Below are positions 1 to 5,144 of a stretch of 5,543 nucleotides of DNA, piece by piece. Position numbers and translations under genes: made by a program. The notes below the pieces were generated by a model. That model did not search any database. It was given only the letters and a program-made list of their open reading frames with translations, and was not told where the DNA came from. How positions within the stretch are numbered: position 1 is the stretch's first letter; the number at the start of each line of letters is the position of its first letter. The stretch covers positions 1-5,543 of the forward strand of contig SKZA01000026.1 of the NCBI GenBank assembly GCA_007127595.1, read 5' to 3'. The stretch is from Kiritimatiellia bacterium. Lineage in GTDB: Bacteria; Verrucomicrobiota; Kiritimatiellia; SLAD01.

Positions 1-1737
1 CTGAAATGGTTGCCGATTGTGGTGGTGATGACGTTGGCGGGTTCTCTTTTCGAGTCGCTGGTGATTCTGCCCTGCCATGCGGCGGACTTTGTGCCGGCCT
101 TTCCGCCCGGCGCAACGGATCCCGAGGGACGCCATCACGCGCATCGCTGGATGGACGCGACCATCCGCGTCTATTCGCGGGCGCTGGACCGGATCCTGCG
201 CGCGCGCTATGTCTTTCTGGCGCTGGTGCTCGCCGTGTTCATGGGGCTTGGTTTCCTGTCTTTTCGCACCATGCGCATCGATATCTTTCCCGATGACATG
301 ATCGATGTCGTATTCATACGCATGCAGACCGAAGAGGGCACGACACTGGACGAAACCTCGCGCGTGGCCGCGGAACTCGAACAGATCATCAAGGCGCTCC
401 CACCCGACGAATTGAGCGACGTCATCACACACATCGGCGGTCACTTTGACGTCTTCTGGGAATACACCGCGCGCGGCACCCATTACGCGGCCATGGCCGT
501 TTATCTGACTCCACAAAATGAGCGCGCGCGGCGAACCCGTGCGCTCATTGACGAATTGCGGGGGAAAACAGAAGAGCTGGAGGGGCTGGAACGCATCGAA
601 TTTGAGATGTTGAGTCCCGGCCCTCCCGTAGGGCGCCCGCTCGAGGTAAAGATCATCGGACGCGATTTCGATCGGTTGCAGAGCATCTCCGCCGAGTTGC
701 AGGACTTTTTGAATACGTTGAACGGGGTGCTCGATATCAGCGATGACTTTGAACAGGGCAAAGAGGAAATTCATGTACGCATTCAACATGACGAAGCCGC
801 CCGCTTGGGGTTGGACGTCTCGATCATTGCACAGGGCATCAGCGCATCGTTTCAGGGCATCGAATCTACCGTGGTACGGGAAGGCAAGGAGGAATTAAAT
901 GTCCGCGTGCGGCTGGCCGAACCGTACAGAAACGATCCGGCTACAATCGGACAGGTTCGTGTCCCGAATCAAGCAGGCCGGTTGATCCCCCTTGAACAGG
1001 TCATTACGGTCGAACGGCGCCAGGGGCTGCCCACCATCTACCATTACATGGGCGAACGGGTCATCACGGTCGGAGCGGATATCGATACGCGCGTGACCTC
1101 CTCGGTGGAGGTGAACCGCGCCGTACTGCGGGAGTTCGGCGACCTGCACCTCGATCAGCCGGGTTATCGTCTGGTCTTGACGGGCGAATGGGAGGAGACC
1201 GAAAAACTGCTGCACTTCGTGCGTACCGCGTTCAGTATCGCCGTGCTCGTCATATTCTCGATTCTCGTGGTGCAGTTTAATTCGTTTTTCCAACCGTTTG
1301 TCGTCATTCTATCCATTCCGCTCGGATTAATCGGGGTCACTCTCGCCCTGCTGGTGCACAATCAGCCCATCAGCATCATGGCCATGATGGGGATGGTGGG
1401 TCTGGCCGGCGTGGCCGTGAATGATGCCATCGTGCTGGTTAACTTCATCAATCGACATCGACGCGAAGGCCTTGACATGCATGACGCGGTCCATCAGGCG
1501 GGCGAGGCCCGTTTGCGTCCGATTCTCCTTACAACCGTTACCACGATGACCGGATTGCTGCCCGTTATCTATGGGTGGGGCGGCTATGAACCGTTCATCG
1601 CGCCCGCGGCCATCACGCTGGGCTACGGCTTGGTGGTGGCCTCCTTTCTCACCCTGTTTGTGGTTCCGAGTCTCTACTATGTCGCACACGATATCGGCCG
1701 CCTGATTCGCGCCAAGAGCGGCTTATTCAAAGGATAA
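1..1737 (+). CDS. RND-family efflux permease, C-terminal half (5' end outside window)
   Basis: Inner-membrane proton-driven RND transporter, normally working with a periplasmic adaptor and an outer-membrane channel to export drugs, lipophilic compounds or metals. The frame is open from base 1, giving 578 residues, about half of a typical ~1,000-residue permease, so the missing N-terminal half is due to the window edge. Visible in order (codon 1 = base 1): a membrane segment at ~3-23 ending in the motif ESLVILPCH (18-26); a cytoplasmic amphipathic linker at ~50-68; membrane segment TM7 at ~70-86; the second periplasmic porter domain from about IDIFPDD (93-99) to ~394; then TM8 (~407-425), TM9 (~432-452), TM10 (~458-481, with GVAVNDAIVLVNF, a classic RND signature), TM11 (~505-524) and TM12 (~535-560). 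The tail is short and basic. The charged TM4 residues that would separate drug from metal exporters lie outside the window, so the substrate is unknown; I lean towards the HAE-like drug/lipophile group. The family call is firm. Confidence 0.95.
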   Translation: MKWLPIVVVMTLAGSLFESLVILPCHAADFVPAFPPGATDPEGRHHAHRWMDATIRVYSRALDRILRARYVFLALVLAVFMGLGFLSFRTMRIDIFPDDMIDVVFIRMQTEEGTTLDETSRVAAELEQIIKALPPDELSDVITHIGGHFDVFWEYTARGTHYAAMAVYLTPQNERARRTRALIDELRGKTEELEGLERIEFEMLSPGPPVGRPLEVKIIGRDFDRLQSISAELQDFLNTLNGVLDISDDFEQGKEEIHVRIQHDEAARLGLDVSIIAQGISASFQGIESTVVREGKEELNVRVRLAEPYRNDPATIGQVRVPNQAGRLIPLEQVITVERRQGLPTIYHYMGERVITVGADIDTRVTSSVEVNRAVLREFGDLHLDQPGYRLVLTGEWEETEKLLHFVRTAFSIAVLVIFSILVVQFNSFFQPFVVILSIPLGLIGVTLALLVHNQPISIMAMMGMVGLAGVAVNDAIVLVNFINRHRREGLDMHDAVHQAGEARLRPILLTTVTTMTGLLPVIYGWGGYEPFIAPAAITLGYGLVVASFLTLFVVPSLYYVAHDIGRLIRAKSGLFKG

Positions 1738-1796
1738 TGGGAAGCGATAAGGGAAGAGTTTGTTGCCTCCTCGCTGTCTTGTATGGATAGACCGTA

Positions 1797-1859
1797 GGTC
1801 CGATCCCGCGAAACGCGGGATAAAAATCCCTGCCTCGCTGGAAGCGGGGCGTTCGGACC
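1797..1859. repeat. Structured palindromic element, possible three-way junction
   Basis: Three nested self-complementary pairs are visible. An outer stem joins GGTCCG (1797-1802) to CGGACC (1854-1859). It encloses a perfect 8-bp hairpin, ATCCCGCG (1803-1810) with CGCGGGAT (1814-1821) around an AAA loop, and a second 8-bp hairpin with one G-T pair, GCCTCGCT (1832-1839) with AGCGGGGC (1843-1850) around a GGA loop. A competing hairpin, GGGAT (1817-1821) with ATCCC (1826-1830) around AAAA, uses the 3' arm of the first hairpin. No T-tract follows, so it is not an ordinary terminator. It could be a dispersed intergenic palindromic (REP-like) repeat, a 3' processing structure for the permease mRNA, or a leader structure of the reductase mRNA. 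Only one copy is in the window, so repeat status is an inference. Confidence 0.5.
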
Positions 1860-1959
1860 CCGCGCCAGAATGGAGCAAGAAAGGCCCCTGAGGGATCGCC
1901 GTGCGCCGCTGAGCACGGGCCGACAACAGATCACCCGCGGCACCACACCGCAATCTGCT

Positions 1960-1971
1960 GGCGATATCGCC
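1960..1971. promoter_or_regulatory. 12-base perfect palindrome upstream of reductase
   Basis: GGCGATATCGCC is its own reverse complement and ends 16 bases before the first possible ATG of the reductase gene. The position would suit an operator, but about one perfect 12-base palindrome is expected by chance in a window of this size, so the regulatory role is weakly supported. Confidence 0.15.
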
Positions 1972-1987
1972 GATCCATGGTAGGCTG

Positions 1988-2932
1988 ATGTTTATGAAGC
2001 TTTCGCGACGCGCTTTTCTACAATGGAGCGCCGCCGGGGCCGCCGGGGCGAGCCTGTTCGGCGTGCCCGTACGCGCAGATGACGCCCGGGGAATGCCTAC
2101 ACGACCGTTGGGCCGCACCGGATACCAAGTCAGCCTGTTCAGCTTGGGCGGCGAAGGGGTGATCAAGCAACCCGGCCGCGAGGCGAAGGCCGACGCCATT
2201 ATCCGGCGTGCGCTCGATCTGGGCGTGAATTACATCGACACCGCGCCCTCCTACGGCAACGGGGTGAGCGAAAGAAATATCGGCCGCGTCATGAAAGAAC
2301 GCAGAAAGGACGTCTTTCTCGCTTCCAAAACGCATGACCGCACCTACGACGGCACCCTGCGCTTGATCGAGCAATCACTGCGTCGACTCCAGACCGATTA
2401 TCTCGACCTGTATCAACTGCACAACCTGCGCGTCGCTTCCGACATTGAGCGCTCCTTCGGACGGAACGGCGCACTGCGCGCCCTCGAACGGCTCAAGGAT
2501 CAGAAAGTCATTCATCATATCGGCCTGACAGGCCATCGCGATCCCTCCATCCTGCGGCAGGGCATCGAAGCGCATGCCTTTGACTGCATTCTCCTGACGC
2601 TTAACGCCGCCGACAAACATAACCTCCCCTTTCAAGACGATGTGTTGCCCCACGCAGTCGAACAGGACCTCGGCATCATCGCCATGAAGGTGCCCGCCCA
2701 CGGCAGGATACTGCGACCCGACGGCGTGCCGACCATGAAGAAGGCCTTAAGCTATGTGTGGACCTTCCCCGTCAGCACCGCCATCGTCGGCATATCCGAA
2801 ATGGGCCAGTTGGAGGAAAACATCGCCATCGCGCGCGATTTCAAGCCCTATTCCGAGACCATGATGGCGCACGTCGCGGACTTGACCGCCCACTATCACG
2901 AAGAAGCGAGTTGGTTTAAGTATTATTGGTGA
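1988..2932 (+). CDS. Tat-exported aldo/keto reductase
   Basis: NAD(P)H-dependent oxidoreductase of the aldo/keto reductase superfamily, an (alpha/beta)8 barrel that reduces carbonyl groups; the substrate cannot be told from sequence. The 314-residue product starts with a twin-arginine signal: SRRAFLQ (6-12), a hydrophobic stretch rich in Ala and Gly (~14-26) and a likely cleavage site after VRA (28-30). Tat transport moves folded proteins, which fits a cofactor-loaded enzyme acting outside the cytoplasm. The catalytic tetrad is present: Asp84 and Tyr89 in NYIDTAPSYGNG, Lys114 in LASKTH and His145 in LYQLHNL. IVGISEMGQLEENI (267-279 region) matches the late cofactor-binding segment. The C-terminus ends in an aromatic cluster, WFKYYW. 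A second ATG at 1994 (MKLSRRAF) is 9 bases after an AGG (1982-1984) and may be the true start; the ATG at 1988 is only 3 bases from it. The 3' end overlaps the convergent Smr gene by 10 bases. Confidence 0.93.
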   Translation: MFMKLSRRAFLQWSAAGAAGASLFGVPVRADDARGMPTRPLGRTGYQVSLFSLGGEGVIKQPGREAKADAIIRRALDLGVNYIDTAPSYGNGVSERNIGRVMKERRKDVFLASKTHDRTYDGTLRLIEQSLRRLQTDYLDLYQLHNLRVASDIERSFGRNGALRALERLKDQKVIHHIGLTGHRDPSILRQGIEAHAFDCILLTLNAADKHNLPFQDDVLPHAVEQDLGIIAMKVPAHGRILRPDGVPTMKKALSYVWTFPVSTAIVGISEMGQLEENIAIARDFKPYSETMMAHVADLTAHYHEEASWFKYYW

Positions 2933-3216
2933 GGCTTCAGTTTCACCACCGTCGCACCCCACCCGCCCGCCGTAGCGGGCGCCAGCGAAAACGAATCCAC
3001 TTCCGCCATGCGCTCAAGGATCGCGTGAACGGTGGCCCGCAGCGCGCCGGTCCCCTTCCCGTGAATGATCCGCACGGACCGGATCCCGCGCGCACGGCAC
3101 TCCTCAAGATAGGCCGGCACCAGATCCTTCACTTCACCCGGACGGAAGAGGTGTAGATCCAAGACACCGTCGATCGGCCATTCGACAGGCTCATCGTTTA
3201 CGTGTGCATTGCTCAT
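2923..3216 (-). CDS. Small Smr-domain protein (MutS2 C-terminal-like)
   Basis: Stand-alone Smr domain of 97 residues. The Smr family is known as DNA- or RNA-binding and often as a nicking endonuclease, found at the C-terminus of MutS2 and as free proteins; roles in recombination control and ribosome rescue are reported for family members. The three hallmark motifs are all visible: LDLH (19-22), the HGKGTGALR loop (52-60) and GGWGATVV (84-91). The domain fills nearly the whole protein (~14-95), so no other activity is fused to it. I chose the ATG at 3216 because the preceding residues in frame are not conserved-looking; an ATG at 3234, behind a GGGG-rich stretch, would add six residues (MIRRTG), and a third at 3318 would run across the divergent exonuclease start. 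Neither short start has a strong ribosome binding site. The specific cellular task is unknown. The gene ends inside the last codons of the convergent reductase gene. Confidence 0.9.
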   Translation of the reverse strand: MSNAHVNDEPVEWPIDGVLDLHLFRPGEVKDLVPAYLEECRARGIRSVRIIHGKGTGALRATVHAILERMAEVDSFSLAPATAGGWGATVVKLKPHQ

Positions 3217-3298
3217 GCCCGTTCTTCGTATCATGTCCCCGCCCCGGACGGCAAACCTCCTGCTTGAGAATGGAACGCGCACCGGATATCCTTGCCGC

Positions 3299-3871
3299 AT
3301 GTATCTCTTCTTCGACACGGAAACAACGGGCCTGCCCGAAGCGTACGGTGCGCCGGCCTATCACCTGGATAACTGGCCGCGCTTGGTGCAGTTGGCATGG
3401 ATGCTGGCGGACGACGACGGCAACGAGGTCGTCAGCCGGGAATTCATCATCAAACCCGACGGATTCCGCATCCCCTGGCGCTCGGCATGGGTGCACGGCA
3501 TCACCACGCGCAAGGCCGCACGGGTCGGGGTCCCGCTGGACCAGGCGCTGGACGCCTTTGTGGAAGACATGAACAAGGCCGACGTGCTCATCGCGCATAA
3601 CATGGCGTTCGACGAAAAGATTGTCGGCGCCGAGTTTCTACGCACCGGTCGCCCCAACCACATGGACCTGAAACGACGACGCTGCACGATGAAATGGTCC
3701 GCCCGCTATTGCGGGATCCTGGGACGAAACGGCTACAAGTGGCCCAACCTGCAGGAACTGCATCGCAAACTTTTCCGCAAGCGATTCGGAGACGCGCACC
3801 ACGCCCTCGCCGATGTTCGCGCCTGCGCGCGCTGCTATTTTGAGTTACGCCGCCTGAAAGTCATGCCGTGA
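3299..3871 (+). CDS. DEDDh-type 3'-5' exonuclease (DnaQ-like)
   Basis: A 190-residue stand-alone exonuclease of the DnaQ/RNase T superfamily, which hydrolyses nucleic acid from the 3' end with two metal ions. All catalytic residues are present: Asp6 and Glu8 in the Exo I motif FFDTETTG, Asp105 in the Exo II motif AHNMAFDEKI, and His167 and Asp172 in the Exo III motif HHALADVRA. The His, four residues, Asp spacing marks the DEDDh class. No polymerase, helicase or GIY-YIG domain is attached. It could act in repair, replication proofreading in trans or RNA turnover; the substrate is not evident. The start at 3299 is preferred because MYLFFDTETTG puts the first motif at the usual N-terminal position; an in-frame ATG at 3209 would add 30 unlike residues and overlap the divergent Smr start. 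No clear Shine-Dalgarno precedes 3299. The Smr gene diverges from it across about 82 bases, which must hold any promoters for both. Confidence 0.93.
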   Translation: MYLFFDTETTGLPEAYGAPAYHLDNWPRLVQLAWMLADDDGNEVVSREFIIKPDGFRIPWRSAWVHGITTRKAARVGVPLDQALDAFVEDMNKADVLIAHNMAFDEKIVGAEFLRTGRPNHMDLKRRRCTMKWSARYCGILGRNGYKWPNLQELHRKLFRKRFGDAHHALADVRACARCYFELRRLKVMP

Positions 3872-3994
3872 CGGCGTGCGCGGCTGCGTCGATGGTACCC
3901 CCCGACGCCAAACTCCCTACCTTCACTGTTATGCCCATGTAACGAACCCGCCGCGCAGCGCATCGGGTGAGGCGACGCCACTTTGGATAGCCGG
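3872..3994. other. Intergenic region between convergent exonuclease and toxin genes
   Basis: These 123 bases separate two converging 3' ends. They contain short inverted arms, ACCCG (3946-3950) with CGGGT (3964-3968) and GGCG/CGCC (3971-3979), and are bounded by TAAC (3940-3943) and GTTA (3994-3997). No hairpin is followed by a T-run on either strand, so no terminator can be called. I see no gene here. Confidence 0.4.
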
Positions 3995-4293
3995 TTATTG
4001 TATGCGTTCCCGCCATCGTTTCGGGTTTCGCTTAGCATGGAAAACCGACACAACGACGACTCGGTCGGCGTCCTCCAAAAGAAAACCGCATAAGGAAATC
4101 GACGCATCAGCGCGCGATGGACAATCTTGTGCACACGAGGATATTGCTGTGGCGCGCGCATTATGGCGCTGAACACGGCATCCACACACCGGAGAAACTC
4201 CGAGCCGAGACCCGGCGCGCGCTCTTCATACCAGTCAAATGCGTCCGCCATCTCCGCTTCGGCTTCCGGACGGACGACGAGCCGTCGACTCAC
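3995..4293 (-). pseudogene. RelE/ParE-family toxin, frameshifted
   Basis: Toxin half of a type II toxin-antitoxin module; the superfamily includes ribosome-dependent mRNA interferases and gyrase poisons. The start is GTG at 4293, which overlaps the antitoxin stop as GTGA and has AGGAG (4304-4300) six bases upstream. The first 72 residues read cleanly: RRLVVRPEAEAEMADAFDWYEE (3-24), then YPRVHKIVHRALMRRFPYAVFF (51-72). After F72 the frame goes into unrelated sequence, but the -1 frame from 4078 continues exactly as the family expects, LEDADRVVVVSVFHAKRNPKRW, ending at TAA 3997-3995. Joining the frames gives 99 residues, the usual length, so one base is missing near 4077-4085, where two T4 runs lie on the coding strand. 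Read without correction, the product would be 152 residues with a foreign tail reaching 3835. Either the toxin is inactivated, the base was lost in sequencing, or the frame is recoded; there is no canonical slippery heptamer, so loss is likeliest. Confidence 0.85.
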
Positions 4294-4511
4294 CGCCGGC
4301 TCCTGATTCGCTCCCGCACCATTTCCCACGGGGAACCTTCGTCCGGATTCAGGTGATACGCCTCCAGCCGGCGATCAAGCTCCGACTTCTGTTCGTCGGT
4401 CAATCCAACTTCTTCCGGGACTTCGGCAATCGTGTCCCAGATATCCTCGACCAGCTGAATGCGTTCGGGCACGCTCAACCTCAATACGTCTGCTTTGGCG
4501 AATGTGCTCAT
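4290..4511 (-). CDS. Addiction-module antitoxin (TIGR02574-type)
   Basis: A 73-residue antitoxin of the small acidic 'putative addiction module component' family, whose members neutralise a neighbouring RelE/ParE toxin by direct binding. Family features visible are the N-terminal helix LSVPERIQLVEDIWDTIAE (12-30), the central LTDEQKSELDRRLEAY (37-52) and the C-terminal NPDEGSPWEMVRERIR (55-70), where Pro-Asp and Pro-Trp are characteristic. The length is normal and the frame intact. It is the first gene of the pair and overlaps the toxin start by four bases (GTGA), implying translational coupling. The family has no obvious DNA-binding domain in this sequence, so autoregulation cannot be read from it. 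The ATG at 4511 has no good Shine-Dalgarno; a promoter-like pair lies directly upstream. The pair could have been selected for antitoxin retention after toxin decay, or simply be a recent relic. Confidence 0.92.
   Translation of the reverse strand: MSTFAKADVLRLSVPERIQLVEDIWDTIAEVPEEVGLTDEQKSELDRRLEAYHLNPDEGSPWEMVRERIRSRR
4300..4304 (-). promoter_or_regulatory. Ribosome binding site fixing the toxin GTG start
   Basis: AGGAG on the minus strand lies six bases before GTG 4293-4291, inside the last codons of the antitoxin gene. It supports the GTG start over the upstream ATG at 4329, which would give 12 extra residues unlike the family and a 40-base overlap. Confidence 0.7.
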
Positions 4512-4519
4512 GTGTCAAG

Positions 4520-4548
4520 AACCTACCAGAGTTTCCTTCGACTTTCAA
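4520..4548 (-). promoter_or_regulatory. Candidate promoter of the toxin-antitoxin operon
   Basis: On the minus strand, TTGAAA (4548-4543; five of six matches to the -35 consensus) is followed after 17 bases by TAGGTT (4525-4520) with a TGG extension just before it, resembling an extended -10. The -10 itself is weak. If used, transcription would start about two bases before the antitoxin ATG, giving a nearly leaderless mRNA, which would agree with the missing ribosome binding site. Confidence 0.3.
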
Positions 4549-4606
4549 CAGCCCAGCAAAGCGGACGGGGCCGGCATTCCTCCCCAACACGGAAGGCGCA
4601 CCAGGC

Positions 4607-4924
4607 TCACGTCTTCGACCGCCGCCGACTTTGTCGCACCTCATCAAGAAACGTGTCGCGCCGCTTGACGGTCCAATACCCATGTGCAGCAAGCGCCGCG
4701 CAGACGATCGCACCGATGCTGAGCAACAAACCGGTCCAACGATTGTAGGCGTAGAATTCGTAGATGCCCATGTCGTACCAGGTCGCCGGGAATTCCGGAT
4801 AGCGTTCCAGCCACCGTGCCTGCGGCACCCAGCCGTCAATGATATGCCATATGCCGAATGCGCCCAAAACGAGCGCCAAAATCGAATAGAACTTGATCCC
4901 TTCCGGATCACTTTTCTTATCCAT
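4607..4924 (-). CDS. Small two-helix membrane protein, function unknown
   Basis: A 105-residue protein I do not recognise. It has two hydrophobic segments, at about 11-31 (KFYSILALVLGAFGIWHIIDGW) and 63-86 (starting TGLLLSIGAIVCAALAA), joined by a loop rich in Trp, Tyr and Pro (~32-61). The N-terminus (MDKK) and the tail (KRRD, then RQSRRRSK) are basic, so by the positive-inside rule both ends should be cytoplasmic and the aromatic loop periplasmic. There is no signal peptidase site and no catalytic motif. The ATG at 4924 has AGAGGA (4938-4933) eight bases upstream, a good ribosome binding site, and a promoter-like sequence lies about 40 bases before it; both support a real gene. It lies 95 bases upstream of the antitoxin on the same strand, so read-through into the toxin-antitoxin operon is possible, but the antitoxin seems to have its own promoter. 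Longer frames overlapping it on both strands have unstructured, non-protein-like composition. Confidence 0.75.
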   Translation of the reverse strand: MDKKSDPEGIKFYSILALVLGAFGIWHIIDGWVPQARWLERYPEFPATWYDMGIYEFYAYNRWTGLLLSIGAIVCAALAAHGYWTVKRRDTFLDEVRQSRRRSKT

Positions 4925-4962
4925 TGCCCCAATCCTCTCGCCTGCGATCTTTCAATGGCGTC

Positions 4963-4991
4963 AGCATACCATAACCTCGCGCACCCGACAA
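4963..4991 (-). promoter_or_regulatory. Candidate promoter of the two-helix membrane protein gene
   Basis: On the minus strand, TTGTCG (4991-4986) and TATGCT (4968-4963) are 17 bases apart, and TGG before the second box gives an extended -10. Start of transcription near 4956 would leave a leader of about 32 bases that contains the AGAGGA ribosome binding site. Each box matches the sigma-70 consensus at four of six positions. Confidence 0.35.
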
Positions 4992-5050
4992 ACTCCACGG
5001 ATACCACATTCGGCAAATGCCTGAACCCGCGTAATCTCGTTCGATTGCCT

Positions 5051-5079
5051 TTGCCCTCCCCGATCTGTGACGTTATGCT
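5051..5079 (+). promoter_or_regulatory. Candidate promoter of the gene starting at 5145
   Basis: TTGCCC (5051-5056) and TATGCT (5074-5079) are 17 bases apart in the divergent intergenic region, which becomes noticeably more AT-rich here than the flanking genes. Each box matches the sigma-70 consensus at four of six positions. A start near 5086 would give a leader of roughly 58 bases. Confidence 0.25.
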
Positions 5080-5144
5080 TGATTCAATCGGGTACTTTAC
5101 TGTTCAATTGCGTTCTTTGTTGTCTTGTAACACGACCTGCGCAT

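Larger units (their letters stand above)
1738..1987. other. Intergenic region between permease and reductase genes
   Basis: This 250-base gap has no convincing ORF. It holds the self-complementary element at 1797-1859 described separately and a perfect 12-base palindrome at 1960-1971. No hairpin here is followed by a T-tract, so I see no intrinsic terminator for the permease gene. A weak promoter-like pair, TTGTTG (1760-1765) and TATGGA (1782-1787) with 16 bases between, would place the structured element in the leader of the reductase mRNA; this is only suggestive. Confidence 0.5.

Noticed and set aside
1..60. Permease truncated by a genomic deletion
   Set aside because: The frame is open at base 1 and starts mid-domain, so the cut is simply the window edge.
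1803..1826. Intrinsic terminator after the permease gene
   Set aside because: The hairpin is strong but is followed by A residues, not T, on the plus strand, and by no T-run on the minus strand.
1723..2199. 158-codon minus-strand ORF over the intergenic region and reductase start
   Set aside because: It covers the palindromic element and the antisense of the Tat signal region; no domain, no ribosome binding site.
2964..2981. Perfect 7-bp hairpin with CGTA loop as a terminator of the reductase
   Set aside because: It has no T-tract and encodes the conserved PATAGGWG segment of the Smr protein, so coding constraint explains it.
3928..4000. Possible integron attC site next to the toxin-antitoxin pair (GTTATGC at 3928, TAAC at 3940, GTTA at 3994)
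   Set aside because: The flanking 4-base arms are complementary, but the seven-base core sites do not match RYYYAAC/GTTRRRY, and the inner arms that should pair as L' and L'' do not.
4375..5016. 213-codon minus-strand ORF
   Set aside because: It overlaps the antitoxin and the two-helix membrane protein in another frame, and its composition (Arg/Ser/Cys-rich, no motif) is that of a shadow frame.
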